DNA from: Rosa chinensis
Taxonomy: Eukaryota > Streptophyta > Magnoliopsida > Rosales > Rosaceae
Direction: 5' to 3'
Length of the DNA: 64,000 bases
Assembly: GCF_002994745.2 (NCBI RefSeq)
Contig: NC_037092.1
Coordinates: 18,033,501 to 18,097,500 of the forward strand
In this document: positions 33,378-42,958 of the stretch, one piece after another
Layout: every line of letters begins with the position of its first letter
How positions within the stretch are numbered: position 1 is the stretch's first letter
Program-made: the position numbers and the translations under genes
Notes under the pieces: generated by a model
Database searches by the model: none
Told to the model about the DNA's origin: nothing
Seen by the model: only the letters and a program-made list of their open reading frames with translations

Positions 33378-34157
33378 CTAATACAAATCAGCAGCTCCGG
33401 ATGGGTTGAGGCTAAGCTCAAGAGAAACAGGAGAGCCACTGTTGTAACCTCCTGAGCCACCGGAATAGTAACCAAATGCGCTACCTTCCTCGGGTGTAGT
33501 CTTCGGGTTACCAAGGACGTCCTCACCGTGCACGGGGAACAGAGGAAGAGTCTCGACCTCCTGGTGATCTCCTCCTTGTTGTTCCATGAATGATTGTCCT
33601 CCTGTTGTGCCAAATGAGGTAGTACTGGTATTAGCATTGAAGGGTGAGAAGGAGTTTGGGTCAACGCCATAGCCGACACGTGACCCAAGGGTTAGATCGA
33701 TTGATCCATCATCACCAGTTGAACCAGTGGAACCAAAGTGTAGATCAATAGACCTACCATCATCAGTGGAACTTGTGGATCCAAAATTGAGATCGAGAGA
33801 TCCACCAACCCGAACGTTCCGAAATTCCTTCAACTTCTGCCTTTCACGAGCCTTGAGGTTCTGGAACCAAAAGAAGACGTTCTTATCCTCGATCTGCCCA
33901 TACGGTTTCAGATGAAGACAGATCTCTTGAATCTGCTCTGGAGTTGCGTACTTGTAACCCTTGTCATAGTAGAGCCCCTGAAGGATTCTTAGTTGAGCTG
34001 GTGTGGGAGCCCACCGGTTATTGGTCGGCCTAATAGGCATGTTGGCACTACTCCCGGCTGCTTGGTTGTTTCCTCCATCCTCGACTTGTTGCTGGGCTTG
34101 CAGTTCCATTTGTTGCTGGGTTTGAAGCTCCATTAGTTGCAGAGTTCGTGGTTCCAT
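33378..34157 (-). CDS. WUSCHEL-clade homeobox protein carried by an LTR element, copy 1
   Basis: Intact single-exon frame, 259 aa, antisense to the host element. WUS-clade proteins are nuclear transcription factors controlling stem-cell niches and organ initiation. N-terminus: Gln-rich with VEDGGNN. Residues 46-110: WOX homeodomain (RWAPTPAQLRILQGLYY, EICLHLKPYGQIEDKNVFFW, FQNLKARERQK); the usual NVFYWFQNHKARERQ is changed to NVFFWFQNLKARERQ. Residues about 119-160: three repeats around SLDLNFGS, SIDLHFGS and SIDLTLGS. Residues 203-208: WUS box TLPLFP. Residues 246-251: EAR-like LELSLN. The size is close to normal WUS (about 290 aa). The start ATG sits in CCATGG. Canonical WUS-clade genes have introns, so an uninterrupted frame suggests a retrocopy or a diverged lineage. 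Copy 2 encodes the identical protein. Confidence 0.9.
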   Translation of the reverse strand: MEPRTLQLMELQTQQQMELQAQQQVEDGGNNQAAGSSANMPIRPTNNRWAPTPAQLRILQGLYYDKGYKYATPEQIQEICLHLKPYGQIEDKNVFFWFQNLKARERQKLKEFRNVRVGGSLDLNFGSTSSTDDGRSIDLHFGSTGSTGDDGSIDLTLGSRVGYGVDPNSFSPFNANTSTTSFGTTGGQSFMEQQGGDHQEVETLPLFPVHGEDVLGNPKTTPEEGSAFGYYSGGSGGYNSGSPVSLELSLNPSGAADLY

Positions 34158-34457
34158 GGTGTTGGGTTGAGAGGAAGTGAAAAGTGAAGATCAACAGCGT
34201 GATTGAGTGTTTGTGGCAGATTGACCTTAGAAGGATTGAGGTTGATGAAGGGGTGTTGGAGATCTGAAGGTTCAGAGGAAAGAAGAGATTGAATCAACTA
34301 GATGGGAGAGAAGATCGGGAGGAAGAGGATTGAAATCGATGAAGAAAGGATTTGAGATTGAGAAGAGGAAAGCTGAAGAGTTGAGAGAGAAGGGCTGGAA
34401 CTCGAGTGGAATTTTTCTTTTCATTTGGAGTGAACAGTTGCTCCCTCAGAATGTACC

Positions 34458-34465
34458 TATTTATA
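34458..34465 (-). promoter_or_regulatory. TATA box of WOX copy 1
   Basis: TATAAATA within CTCTATAAATAGG on the minus strand, about 300 bases upstream of the WOX start codon. The intervening leader is CT-rich on the sense strand, as in many plant 5' UTRs. The duplicate is at 41999-42006. Confidence 0.6.
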
Positions 34466-34869
34466 GAGCAAGGTGAGCAGATCTCCACAGTTGGATGAAC
34501 GATCTCAGAGATTCAATCTACGCGTTGGATTAAAAGTTGCCCGAAAACACGAAAAAGCTGTTGGCGCGTGGAGAGCGTGTAGGGGGACAGGACGAATCTC
34601 GAGGCGCTGTGGCAGACAGTTTTAGCCGAAAGTAAATTTGACTGCCGTAAATCACGGAAGGGATAAGCCGTAGCAAGTGGGCCGTACCTGGGCTTGTCTC
34701 GGATCAATGCACTCACTGTAGTTGTGGGTGGAGGCCCGATGGGCTGAGTTTCTGAAATAGTTGGTGTAATTCATTGGGCCGGATTTCTGCAACAGTTTTG
34801 AGTGTTTTGCGCCGGATTGTTGAAACAGTTTGAAACAACTTGGTTTAAATAAAAGGAATGGTATGGATA

Positions 34870-35250
34870 ATAACGTGAGCAGCTCGTGTTTGAGTGGTTG
34901 AGTGTGGAGTTCGTGTACAAGAGGTCTGAGGTTCGAACCTCGCCTCTCGTTTATTTTTATTATGTTCGTTTTTGACATAATAAGTATAAAATTTGTACAC
35001 ATTATATTAAGCACAGCTTGTGCTCCAGTGGTATATTAAGCACAGCTTGTGCTCCAGTGGTTGGGGGCAAGGCTTTTGCACAGCAGGTTAAGAGTTCGAA
35101 CCTTCCATTTCCTTTTATTTATTTATGTCGCTTATGACATAATAAATATAACACATGAGCATATATTAACGAAAGCAGCTCTTGCTTCAGTGGTTGGGAG
35201 CAAAACCTTCGTGTTAGAGGTCGGGAGTTCGAGCCTTACCTCTTACATTA
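34870..35250 (+). repeat. Three tandem tRNA-like units upstream of the polypurine tract, copy 1
   Basis: Three units of about 70-75 bases are separated by AT-rich linkers containing GACATAATAA. Each has a box-A-like start (GAGTGGTTGAGTGTGGAG, CCAGTGGTTGGGGGCAAGG, TCAGTGGTTGGGAGCAAAAC) and a box-B-like end (GAGGTTCGAACCTC near 34928-34941, GAGTTCGAACC near 35092-35102, GAGTTCGAGCC near 35225-35235). A 28-base direct repeat (ATTAAGCACAGCTTGTGCTC...) precedes the second unit. They look like decayed tRNA or SINE-type Pol III modules. Folding into a full cloverleaf was not checked. Confidence 0.6.
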
Positions 35251-35404
35251 TTTTTTTGAATCGTGTATACGCTCAGTATACGGACGTATTTTTATACGTC
35301 AAGTCGTATCCTTATAGTTTTCTACAGTTTATTCGGTATAAACTACAGAAAACTTTAATCGGGAGAAATGGACTCGCGATTAAATTTCGGGACGAAATTT
35401 CTTT

Positions 35405-35416
35405 AAGGAGGGTAGA
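35405..35416 (+). other. Polypurine tract before LTR B
   Basis: AAGGAGGGTAGA directly upstream of the LTR at 35418, the usual plus-strand primer site. The duplicate is at 42946-42957. Confidence 0.65.
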
Positions 35417-35417
35417 T

Positions 35418-36481
35418 TGTAATACCCCGAAAATTCAAATTATTTTCTGAGGACATTTTGGAATGATTTTGTGGTCATGGGAGGAAGTACGAAGCTTTGA
35501 GGAGTTGTGGAATTAGTTCGAACAATTTTTATTCGGAAACTGAACGTTGTAGGGGAGGTCAAAGAAGTTGACTTTTTATGCGTACAGAATTTGGGAAAAT
35601 TTCTTTCATGAAAATTGTAGTGCTCGTCGATACAATCGCGTGCATATGTGGAACGCAAAAATCGGAGTTCGTATGAAGAAGTTATGGGTGATTGAAAATT
35701 GAGAAAATTCTATAAATATGAGAAAAATTCCGGAAATTGCAAAGAATGACAGAATTTTCAGAAAACCGAAACCGAGCCCTTTTCTCTCCCGAGCCCAGAT
35801 TTCGGCCTCTCTCTTCCACCGGCCATATCTCCCTCCACAGACCTCCGATCGACTTGATTCCAAAATCATTTTCATTCGCCTTGAAGTCAGTTAAAACTTC
35901 CTAGAAGACATCAAAGTGAGAAAAGAACCGTGGAAGGCTCTAGGAGGCCGAGAAGCTGCACAGCTCGAGCTGGAATTCCCCCGATGCTGCTCTTCCTTCA
36001 CCGGCCGATATCTCTCTCATCCGACCTCGAATCGAGTTGATTCCAAAAGGGATTTTGCTGGGCTTGAGCTATATTACAACTTTACAGAAGACATCGAGGG
36101 GAAATAACCAATGTGGTAGCCGCTACAAGTCGAAGAACACGGTGCAGTCGAGCTGGAAATCACCTCCTTTCCCCACCATCGTTCTCCCTCCTCCGGCTAC
36201 CTTTTACCTTGATTCTTGAGGGGATTCTGCACTTCTGAGGATGTAGATCATTTCCCCTAAGGTGGATTGCATCGATTTCATCTGTGGAGATTGAATTGGA
36301 ACGAATTCAAAACTAGGGTTCATCGGATCCGTCGGCTTCTAACGTAAAATTCGATCGATTGGTTCATAATCAGAGTTTTTTGTAGTTATGAAGGTTTCAA
36401 TTCGAGTTAAGATGAAGAACTTTCTTGTTGGGAGTTTTGTCTAATTTTGACTTTGGATGGGCGGCGGTGCCGCCACTGTGA
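35418..36481 (+). repeat. LTR B, truncated 5' part of an LTR
   Basis: Matches the first 1064 bp of LTR C, including the roughly 150-base segment missing from LTR A. At 36479-36481 (TGA) it switches abruptly to sequence that lies upstream of LTR A (28935-28937 TGA). This is the tandem-duplication junction. Confidence 0.9.
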
Positions 36482-36906
36482 CAGGTTTAACCCTGAAATA
36501 TTAAAAAACTTTAAGAATAAATTAAATTACAAGGGTAAATAGGACAATTATAAAATAGATTTTTATTCAGAAAATTAAAAAGAAATGATTCCCCAACCTC
36601 CACTTTTCTCTCCCACTGTTTTCTCTCTGCAATAACTACCCACTGAATCTATTACTTCTGCAGATAACTTTTTTTTTTACAATTAAATTTTTCATACACA
36701 TGCAGAACATGTGATTACATACTAGTATAAACTATTAGACTAATAAACTGAATAATCATTCTGATTATATACAATAAGTTATCCAATTAAAATAAAAGAA
36801 AAAAAGAATCAGACTTGCAATTCTGATACTCATTTAAGCTAGACAATGCATATTAGGTAGCGCCATGGCAATAACAGCTCACATATCTGATTTGAAACAA
36901 GGCATA

Positions 36907-39596
36907 TGTAATACCCTGAAAATTCAAATTACTATCTGAGGACATTTTGGAATGATTTCGTGGTCATGGGAGGAAGTACGAAGCTTTGAGGAGTTGTGGA
37001 ATTAGTTCGAACAATTTTTATTCGGAAACTGAACGTTGTAGAGGAGGTCAAAGAAGTTGACTTTTTATGCGTACCGAATTTGGGAAAATTTCCTTCATGA
37101 AAGTTGTAGTGCTCGTCGATACGATCGCGTGCATATGTGGAACTCAAAAATCGGAGTTCGTATGAAGAAGTTATGGGTGATTGAAAATTGAGAAAATTCT
37201 ATAAATATGAGAAAAATTCCGGAAATTGCAAAGAAGGACAGAATTTTCAGAAAACCGAAACCGAGCCCTTTTCTCTCCCGAGCCCAGATTTCGGCCTCTC
37301 TCTTCCACCGGCCATATCTCCCTCCACAGACCTCCTATCGACTTGATTCCAAAAGAATTTTCATTCGCCTTGAAGTCAGTTAAAACTTCCTAGAAGATAT
37401 CAAAGTGAGAAAAGAACCGTGGAAGGCTCTAGGAGGCCGAGAAGCTGCACAGCTCGAGCTGGAATTCCCCCGATGCTGCTGTTCCTTCACCGGCCGATAT
37501 CTCTCTCATCCGACCTCGAATCGAGTTGATTCCAAAAGGGATTTTTCTGGGCTTGAGCTATATTACAACTTTACAGAAAACATTGAGGGGAAATAACCAA
37601 CGTGGTAGCCGCTACAAGTCGAAGAACACGGTGCAGTCGAGCTTGAAATCACCTCCTTTCCCCACCATCGTTCTCCCTCCTCCGGCCACCTTTTACCTTG
37701 ATTCTTGAGGGGATTCTGCACCTCAGACTTTTGTGTAGTTATGAAGGTTTCAATTCGAGTTAAGATGAAGAACTTTCATGTTGGGAGTTTTTTCTAATTT
37801 TGACTTTGGATGGACGGTGGTGCCGCCACTGTGATGGTGGTTTCCGGCGACCTCCGGCCACCCCAAGCACAGTTTCTGTCCATTTTTATGTTCTATGTGT
37901 CAATACAATCGTCTGCATATATAATTCATAATTTTTGGATATCGTATGATTTAGTTATGAATTTTACGGTTTCGATTAATTTCGATTGTTCGATTAATGA
38001 TCTGTGAAGATCGGACCGTCCGATAGACTTGTAGTTTTGATATGTTGATCGTATGACTGTCCCGATGACTTTGCGTGGTCACGGGCGAAGATCCGACCTG
38101 TTGATCTTCGTATAATTGTGGATTAGTATTTTGGAAGGCGATTCGTGAGGATCCGACCGTTGGATCATCATATAATTTCGATCTGACCGTTGGATCGTTG
38201 TTTAATTTTTGTTTATGAGTTGTTGGCTAAGTTAAGATCATGTTTGATTAGGTGATTGACGGTCTTCCTTGGTGAGCGGTTTTGGTGTGTATTGTGAAAT
38301 TGAAGACGCAACGGGATTAGAGGTGAGTAAACCTCTCGTGGTTCATATTACGAACCGAGTACTTTTAATTACTTTATTTTGTCGTAATTGTGTGAAAATA
38401 TTTATGAAATAAATATTTTTTTTAATCATATGGACTTGATCAACTACGGTCCATAGGTAAGTAAAATGATTTTAATTATACAAAATGAATTTAACTATTT
38501 TTATGCTTGAATTATAGTTGGTATTAGTGATTATCCCTGAGCGGATGATTACGTATATATATATATATATATATTTACGTTGATATATATGGAATGGTGT
38601 GACATTGAGGTGTGTGTGGAATTACGATAATTTAGTTGAGATATGATATTGTCTTGGAAATTGCCATGATTATTTATAATAATGTTAACCGATAAATGTG
38701 TGTGATAATCATGTTGACCTTCTGAGTTGATTAGAGGGTAGAAATGTAGTGCTCTGAGGACAGGGAGTCCAAAGACCGCCGGTTAAATGATAACCGAGAT
38801 GTAGTGCTCTGGGGACAGGGGAAAGTCTGAAGACCGCCGGTTAAATAATAACCGAGATGTAGTGCTCTGAGGACAGGGGGAAAGTCCGAAGACCGCCGGT
38901 TAAATAATAACCGAGATGTAGTGCTCTGAGGACAGGGGGAAAGTCCAAAGACCACCGGTTAAATAATAACCGAGATGTCGTGCTCTGAGGACAGGGAATC
39001 CGAAGACCGCCGGTTAAATAATAACCGAGATGTAGTGCTCTGAGGACAGGGGAAAAGTCCGAAGACCGCCGGTTAAATAATAACCGAGATATAGTTGGAT
39101 CCAAACAGTTGGGATGGACCAAAGTAGTGATATTGTGGATTAGAGGATTGTGGAAATGTATTCGTTGTGGATTTTCCGTGTTTTGGTTTAATGTTTCTTT
39201 ACAGATGTTGAGATTGTTGGTTGTTTACTTGAGTTAAAAGAAATATGATTTAAAATCAACATTTTCTTCTTGTTTACTCATACGGGCTGTCATGGCTTAC
39301 CGGGTTTGGTGTTGTTGCAATCCCGGTACACTATTCAAATTGTGTAGCGGGTAGTCCTGCAGGTCAGGTGGATCATGGAGGAGATCGTGCTGATTAGAGT
39401 ATTTGTTTTTAGTTTTACAGCCTTGTAAATTGTGAGGTGAGTGATGCTCAATTTGAGCTTTACAAATTTACTTTGTACAAGTGAGTTGTATTAATTAAAC
39501 TGAGGTTTTCGAGATTTGAAATTTGAGTGGCTTGTGTTGTAGTTGTTTATTCATGTTTCGGATTTGAATTTATTATTCTAAATTCGGGGCGTGACA
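36907..39596 (+). repeat. LTR A' (duplicate of LTR A)
   Basis: 2690 bp, near-identical to LTR A, including the missing 150-base segment and the six-copy minisatellite (38745-39092). Confidence 0.88.
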
Positions 39597-40918
39597 GTTT
39601 GGTATCAGAGCGTAAGGTGCATATTCGGTGATGTGTCAATACCTTCTAACTGATGGCCCGTCTACAGCGGATCCCCATCGTGTGCTCTTCGGTATTGGCT
39701 AAGTTATTGGGTATGCGTGAGTGTTGAGAGTTGTTTAGGCCGCTAAGTCGTTTTAGGAACGTGAATACCTTCCCTGTAGTATTGACTTGGTTAATATGGA
39801 CTTGTATTTGACTTATACTTTGTTTTAAGTGTTCTACGTGTATTAGCCAAGCATACTATACTTCTTAGGTGATGGATATTCGAAGGAGTAGTACTTAGAA
39901 CCGTAGAGTTGTCTTGTAGGTTCGTTTTAGAATAAGTTCACTTGCCGCGAGTTATAATCTTTAAGGAATGGAAACCTTCGGATTTAACTCTGATGAGTCA
40001 GTGAGAATTGTTTTATGGATGTGAGGTTCTTTTGGTTGTTGAAGTGTTTGGTTGAAGGCATGGTGTGGACCTATGCGCGTATCTAATGTGGAGTTGTGTG
40101 TAGTGTTGCTGTTAGGGAAAAGGTTATTGTGGTTAATTATTCCACGTGCTTGTAAGTTGTTGAGCAGGGTTTAAGGTGCGAGAACGGAGTTTGATCTCGT
40201 GTTTGAGTGATTGAGACGAACGACTATATATTTGAGGTTGTTTTGTATTTTAAGTTTAAGTAGGCGGGACACTTAAAGTTTTGAATTAGAGTTTGATTTT
40301 GGTTGATAGATAATGGGGAGAATTTGAATCAACTCTTTGTTAATGATCTTAGACGAAAGTGTGTTTCTGTGGTTATGGATTTTAGGTGAAATGGTTAAAT
40401 ACAATTTTGGGTATTGATGATAGTGACATGATTGGGTATCCATAGTGGTTCAAGTGAATTACTATGAGGTATGGAGTTGATTCGATGTAGGAATCGTGAA
40501 ATCTTAGGGTTTGAATTGTAGTAAGTTTGATGGAGCATGTATTAGAGGGAGTGGTTGAGATTTTATAAGATTAGTATGTGTAACTCTAAGGATGTGGGTT
40601 TTCCTAGTTAACTCAGGAAGCGTTTAGTTTTATTAACTCCTTATTCTAGCGACTGAATTGTTGTGTTTGGTTTGACTCAAATGATGCTAGCTAGACCACT
40701 GTGTGACTAAATTGATTGTTGGGTTTTGAATGATTGTTTGTGATACATTATTATGAATGAGGCGTGCAGCATAGTTGACGAAGGTTTTGAAAGAGTAAGG
40801 AGTGACCAAGGTTCGACCCTTGGTGTCGTTGTTGGTTGTTTAAAGAAAAGACGACATGCATTCAATCTTATTGTTGTAGTTTACAAAAAAAAAAAAAAAA
40901 AAGGGAAACTACATTATT

Positions 40919-41698
40919 CTAATACAAATCAGCAGCTCCGGATGGGTTGAGGCTAAGCTCAAGAGAAACAGGAGAGCCACTGTTGTAACCTCCTGAGCCA
41001 CCGGAATAGTAACCAAATGCGCTACCTTCCTCGGGTGTAGTCTTCGGGTTACCAAGGACGTCCTCACCGTGCACGGGGAACAGAGGAAGAGTCTCGACCT
41101 CCTGGTGATCTCCTCCTTGTTGTTCCATGAATGATTGTCCTCCTGTTGTGCCAAATGAGGTAGTACTGGTATTAGCATTGAAGGGTGAGAAGGAGTTTGG
41201 GTCAACGCCATAGCCGACACGTGACCCAAGGGTTAGATCGATTGATCCATCATCACCAGTTGAACCAGTGGAACCAAAGTGTAGATCAATAGACCTACCA
41301 TCATCAGTGGAACTTGTGGATCCAAAATTGAGATCGAGAGATCCACCAACCCGAACGTTCCGAAATTCCTTCAACTTCTGCCTTTCACGAGCCTTGAGGT
41401 TCTGGAACCAAAAGAAGACGTTCTTATCCTCGATCTGCCCATACGGTTTCAGATGAAGACAGATCTCTTGAATCTGCTCTGGAGTTGCGTACTTGTAACC
41501 CTTGTCATAGTAGAGCCCCTGAAGGATTCTTAGTTGAGCTGGTGTGGGAGCCCACCGGTTATTGGTCGGCCTAATAGGCATGTTGGCACTACTCCCGGCT
41601 GCTTGGTTGTTTCCTCCATCCTCGACTTGTTGCTGGGCTTGCAGTTCCATTTGTTGCTGGGTTTGAAGCTCCATTAGTTGCAGAGTTCGTGGTTCCAT
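40919..41698 (-). CDS. WUSCHEL-clade homeobox protein carried by an LTR element, copy 2
   Basis: Duplicate of the gene at 33378-34157. The predicted 259-residue protein is identical, with homeodomain 46-110, WUS box 203-208 and EAR-like end 246-251. Its TATA box is at 41999-42006 and its leader sequence is the same. The copies cannot be told apart by protein, so expression from either would add dosage. In element terms it again runs antisense between the A-run at 40884-40902 and the tRNA-like units at 42411-42790. No stop or frameshift separates it from function, but whether it is transcribed cannot be judged from sequence. Confidence 0.9.
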   Translation of the reverse strand: MEPRTLQLMELQTQQQMELQAQQQVEDGGNNQAAGSSANMPIRPTNNRWAPTPAQLRILQGLYYDKGYKYATPEQIQEICLHLKPYGQIEDKNVFFWFQNLKARERQKLKEFRNVRVGGSLDLNFGSTSSTDDGRSIDLHFGSTGSTGDDGSIDLTLGSRVGYGVDPNSFSPFNANTSTTSFGTTGGQSFMEQQGGDHQEVETLPLFPVHGEDVLGNPKTTPEEGSAFGYYSGGSGGYNSGSPVSLELSLNPSGAADLY

Positions 41699-41998
41699 GG
41701 TGTTGGGTTGAGAGGAAGTGAAAAGTGAAGATCAACAGCGTGATTGAGTGTTTGTGGCAGATTGACCTTAGAAGGATTGAGGTTGATGAAGGGGTGTTGG
41801 AGATCTGAAGGTTCAGAGGAAAGAAGAGATTGAATCAACTAGATGGGAGAGAAGATCGGGAGGAAGAGGATTGAAATCGATGAAGAAAGGATTTGAGATT
41901 GAGAAGAGGAAAGCTGAAGAGTTGAGAGAGAAGGGCTGGAACTCGAGTGGAATTTTTCTTTTCATTTGGAGTGAACAGTTGCTCCCTCAGAATGTACC

Positions 41999-42006
41999 TA
42001 TTTATA
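41999..42006 (-). promoter_or_regulatory. TATA box of WOX copy 2
   Basis: TATAAATA in the same context as copy 1, about 300 bases upstream of the start codon at 41698. Confidence 0.6.
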
Positions 42007-42410
42007 GAGCAAGGTGAGCAGATCTCCACAGTTGGATGAACGATCTCAGAGATTCAATCTACGCGTTGGATTAAAAGTTGCCCGAAAACACGAAAAAGCT
42101 GTTGGCGCGTGGAGAGCGTGTAGGGGGACAGGACGAATCTCGAGGCGCTGTGGCAGACAGTTTTAGCCGAAAGTAAATTTGACTGCCGTAAATCACGGAA
42201 GGGATAAGCCGTAGCAAGTGGGCCGTACCTGGGCTTGTCTCGGATCAATGCACTCACTGTAGTTGTGGGTGGAGGCCCGATGGGCTGAGTTTCTGAAATA
42301 GTTGGTGTAATTCATTGGGCCGGATTTCTGCAACAGTTTTGAGTGTTTTGCGCCGGATTGTTGAAACAGTTTGAAACAACTTGGTTTAAATAAAAGGAAT
42401 GGTATGGATA

Positions 42411-42790
42411 ATAACGTGAGCAGCTCGTGTTTGAGTGGTTGAGTGTGGAGTTCGTGTACAAGAGGTCTGAGGTTCGAACCTCGCCTCTCGTTTATTTTTA
42501 TTATGTTCGTTTTTGACATAATAAGTATAAAATTTGTACACATTATATTAAGCACAGCTTGTGCTCCAGTGGTATATTAAGCACAGCTTGTGCTCCAGTG
42601 GTTGGGGGCAAGGCTTTTGCACAGCAGGTTAAGAGTTCGAACCTTCCATTTCCTTTTATTTATTTATGTCGCTTATGACATAATAAATATAACACATGAG
42701 CATATATTAACGAAAGCAGCTCTTGCTTCAGTGGTTGGGAGCAAAACCTTCGTGTTAGAGGTCGGGAGTTCGAGCCTTACCTCTTACATT
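42411..42790 (+). repeat. Three tandem tRNA-like units, copy 2
   Basis: Exact-looking duplicate of 34870-35250, with B-box-like motifs GAGGTTCGAACCTC, GAGTTCGAACC and GAGTTCGAGCC. Confidence 0.6.
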
Positions 42791-42958
42791 ATTTTTTTGA
42801 ATCGTGTATACGCTCAGTATACGGACGTATTTTTATACGTCAAGTCGTATCCTTATAGTTTTCTACAGTTTATTCGGTATAAACTACAGAAAACTTTAAT
42901 CGGGAGAAATGGACTCGCGATTAAATTTCGGGACGAAATTTCTTTAAGGAGGGTAGAT

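Noticed and set aside
34652..35014. 120-codon minus-strand frame over the first tRNA-like unit
   Set aside because: It overlaps non-coding structured sequence and the WOX upstream region. Composition is not protein-like.
35418..36481. LTR B as the true 3' LTR of a normal element
   Set aside because: It stops at 1064 bp, lacks the LTR end and has no GCATA after it. The matching target duplication lies after LTR C at 45774.
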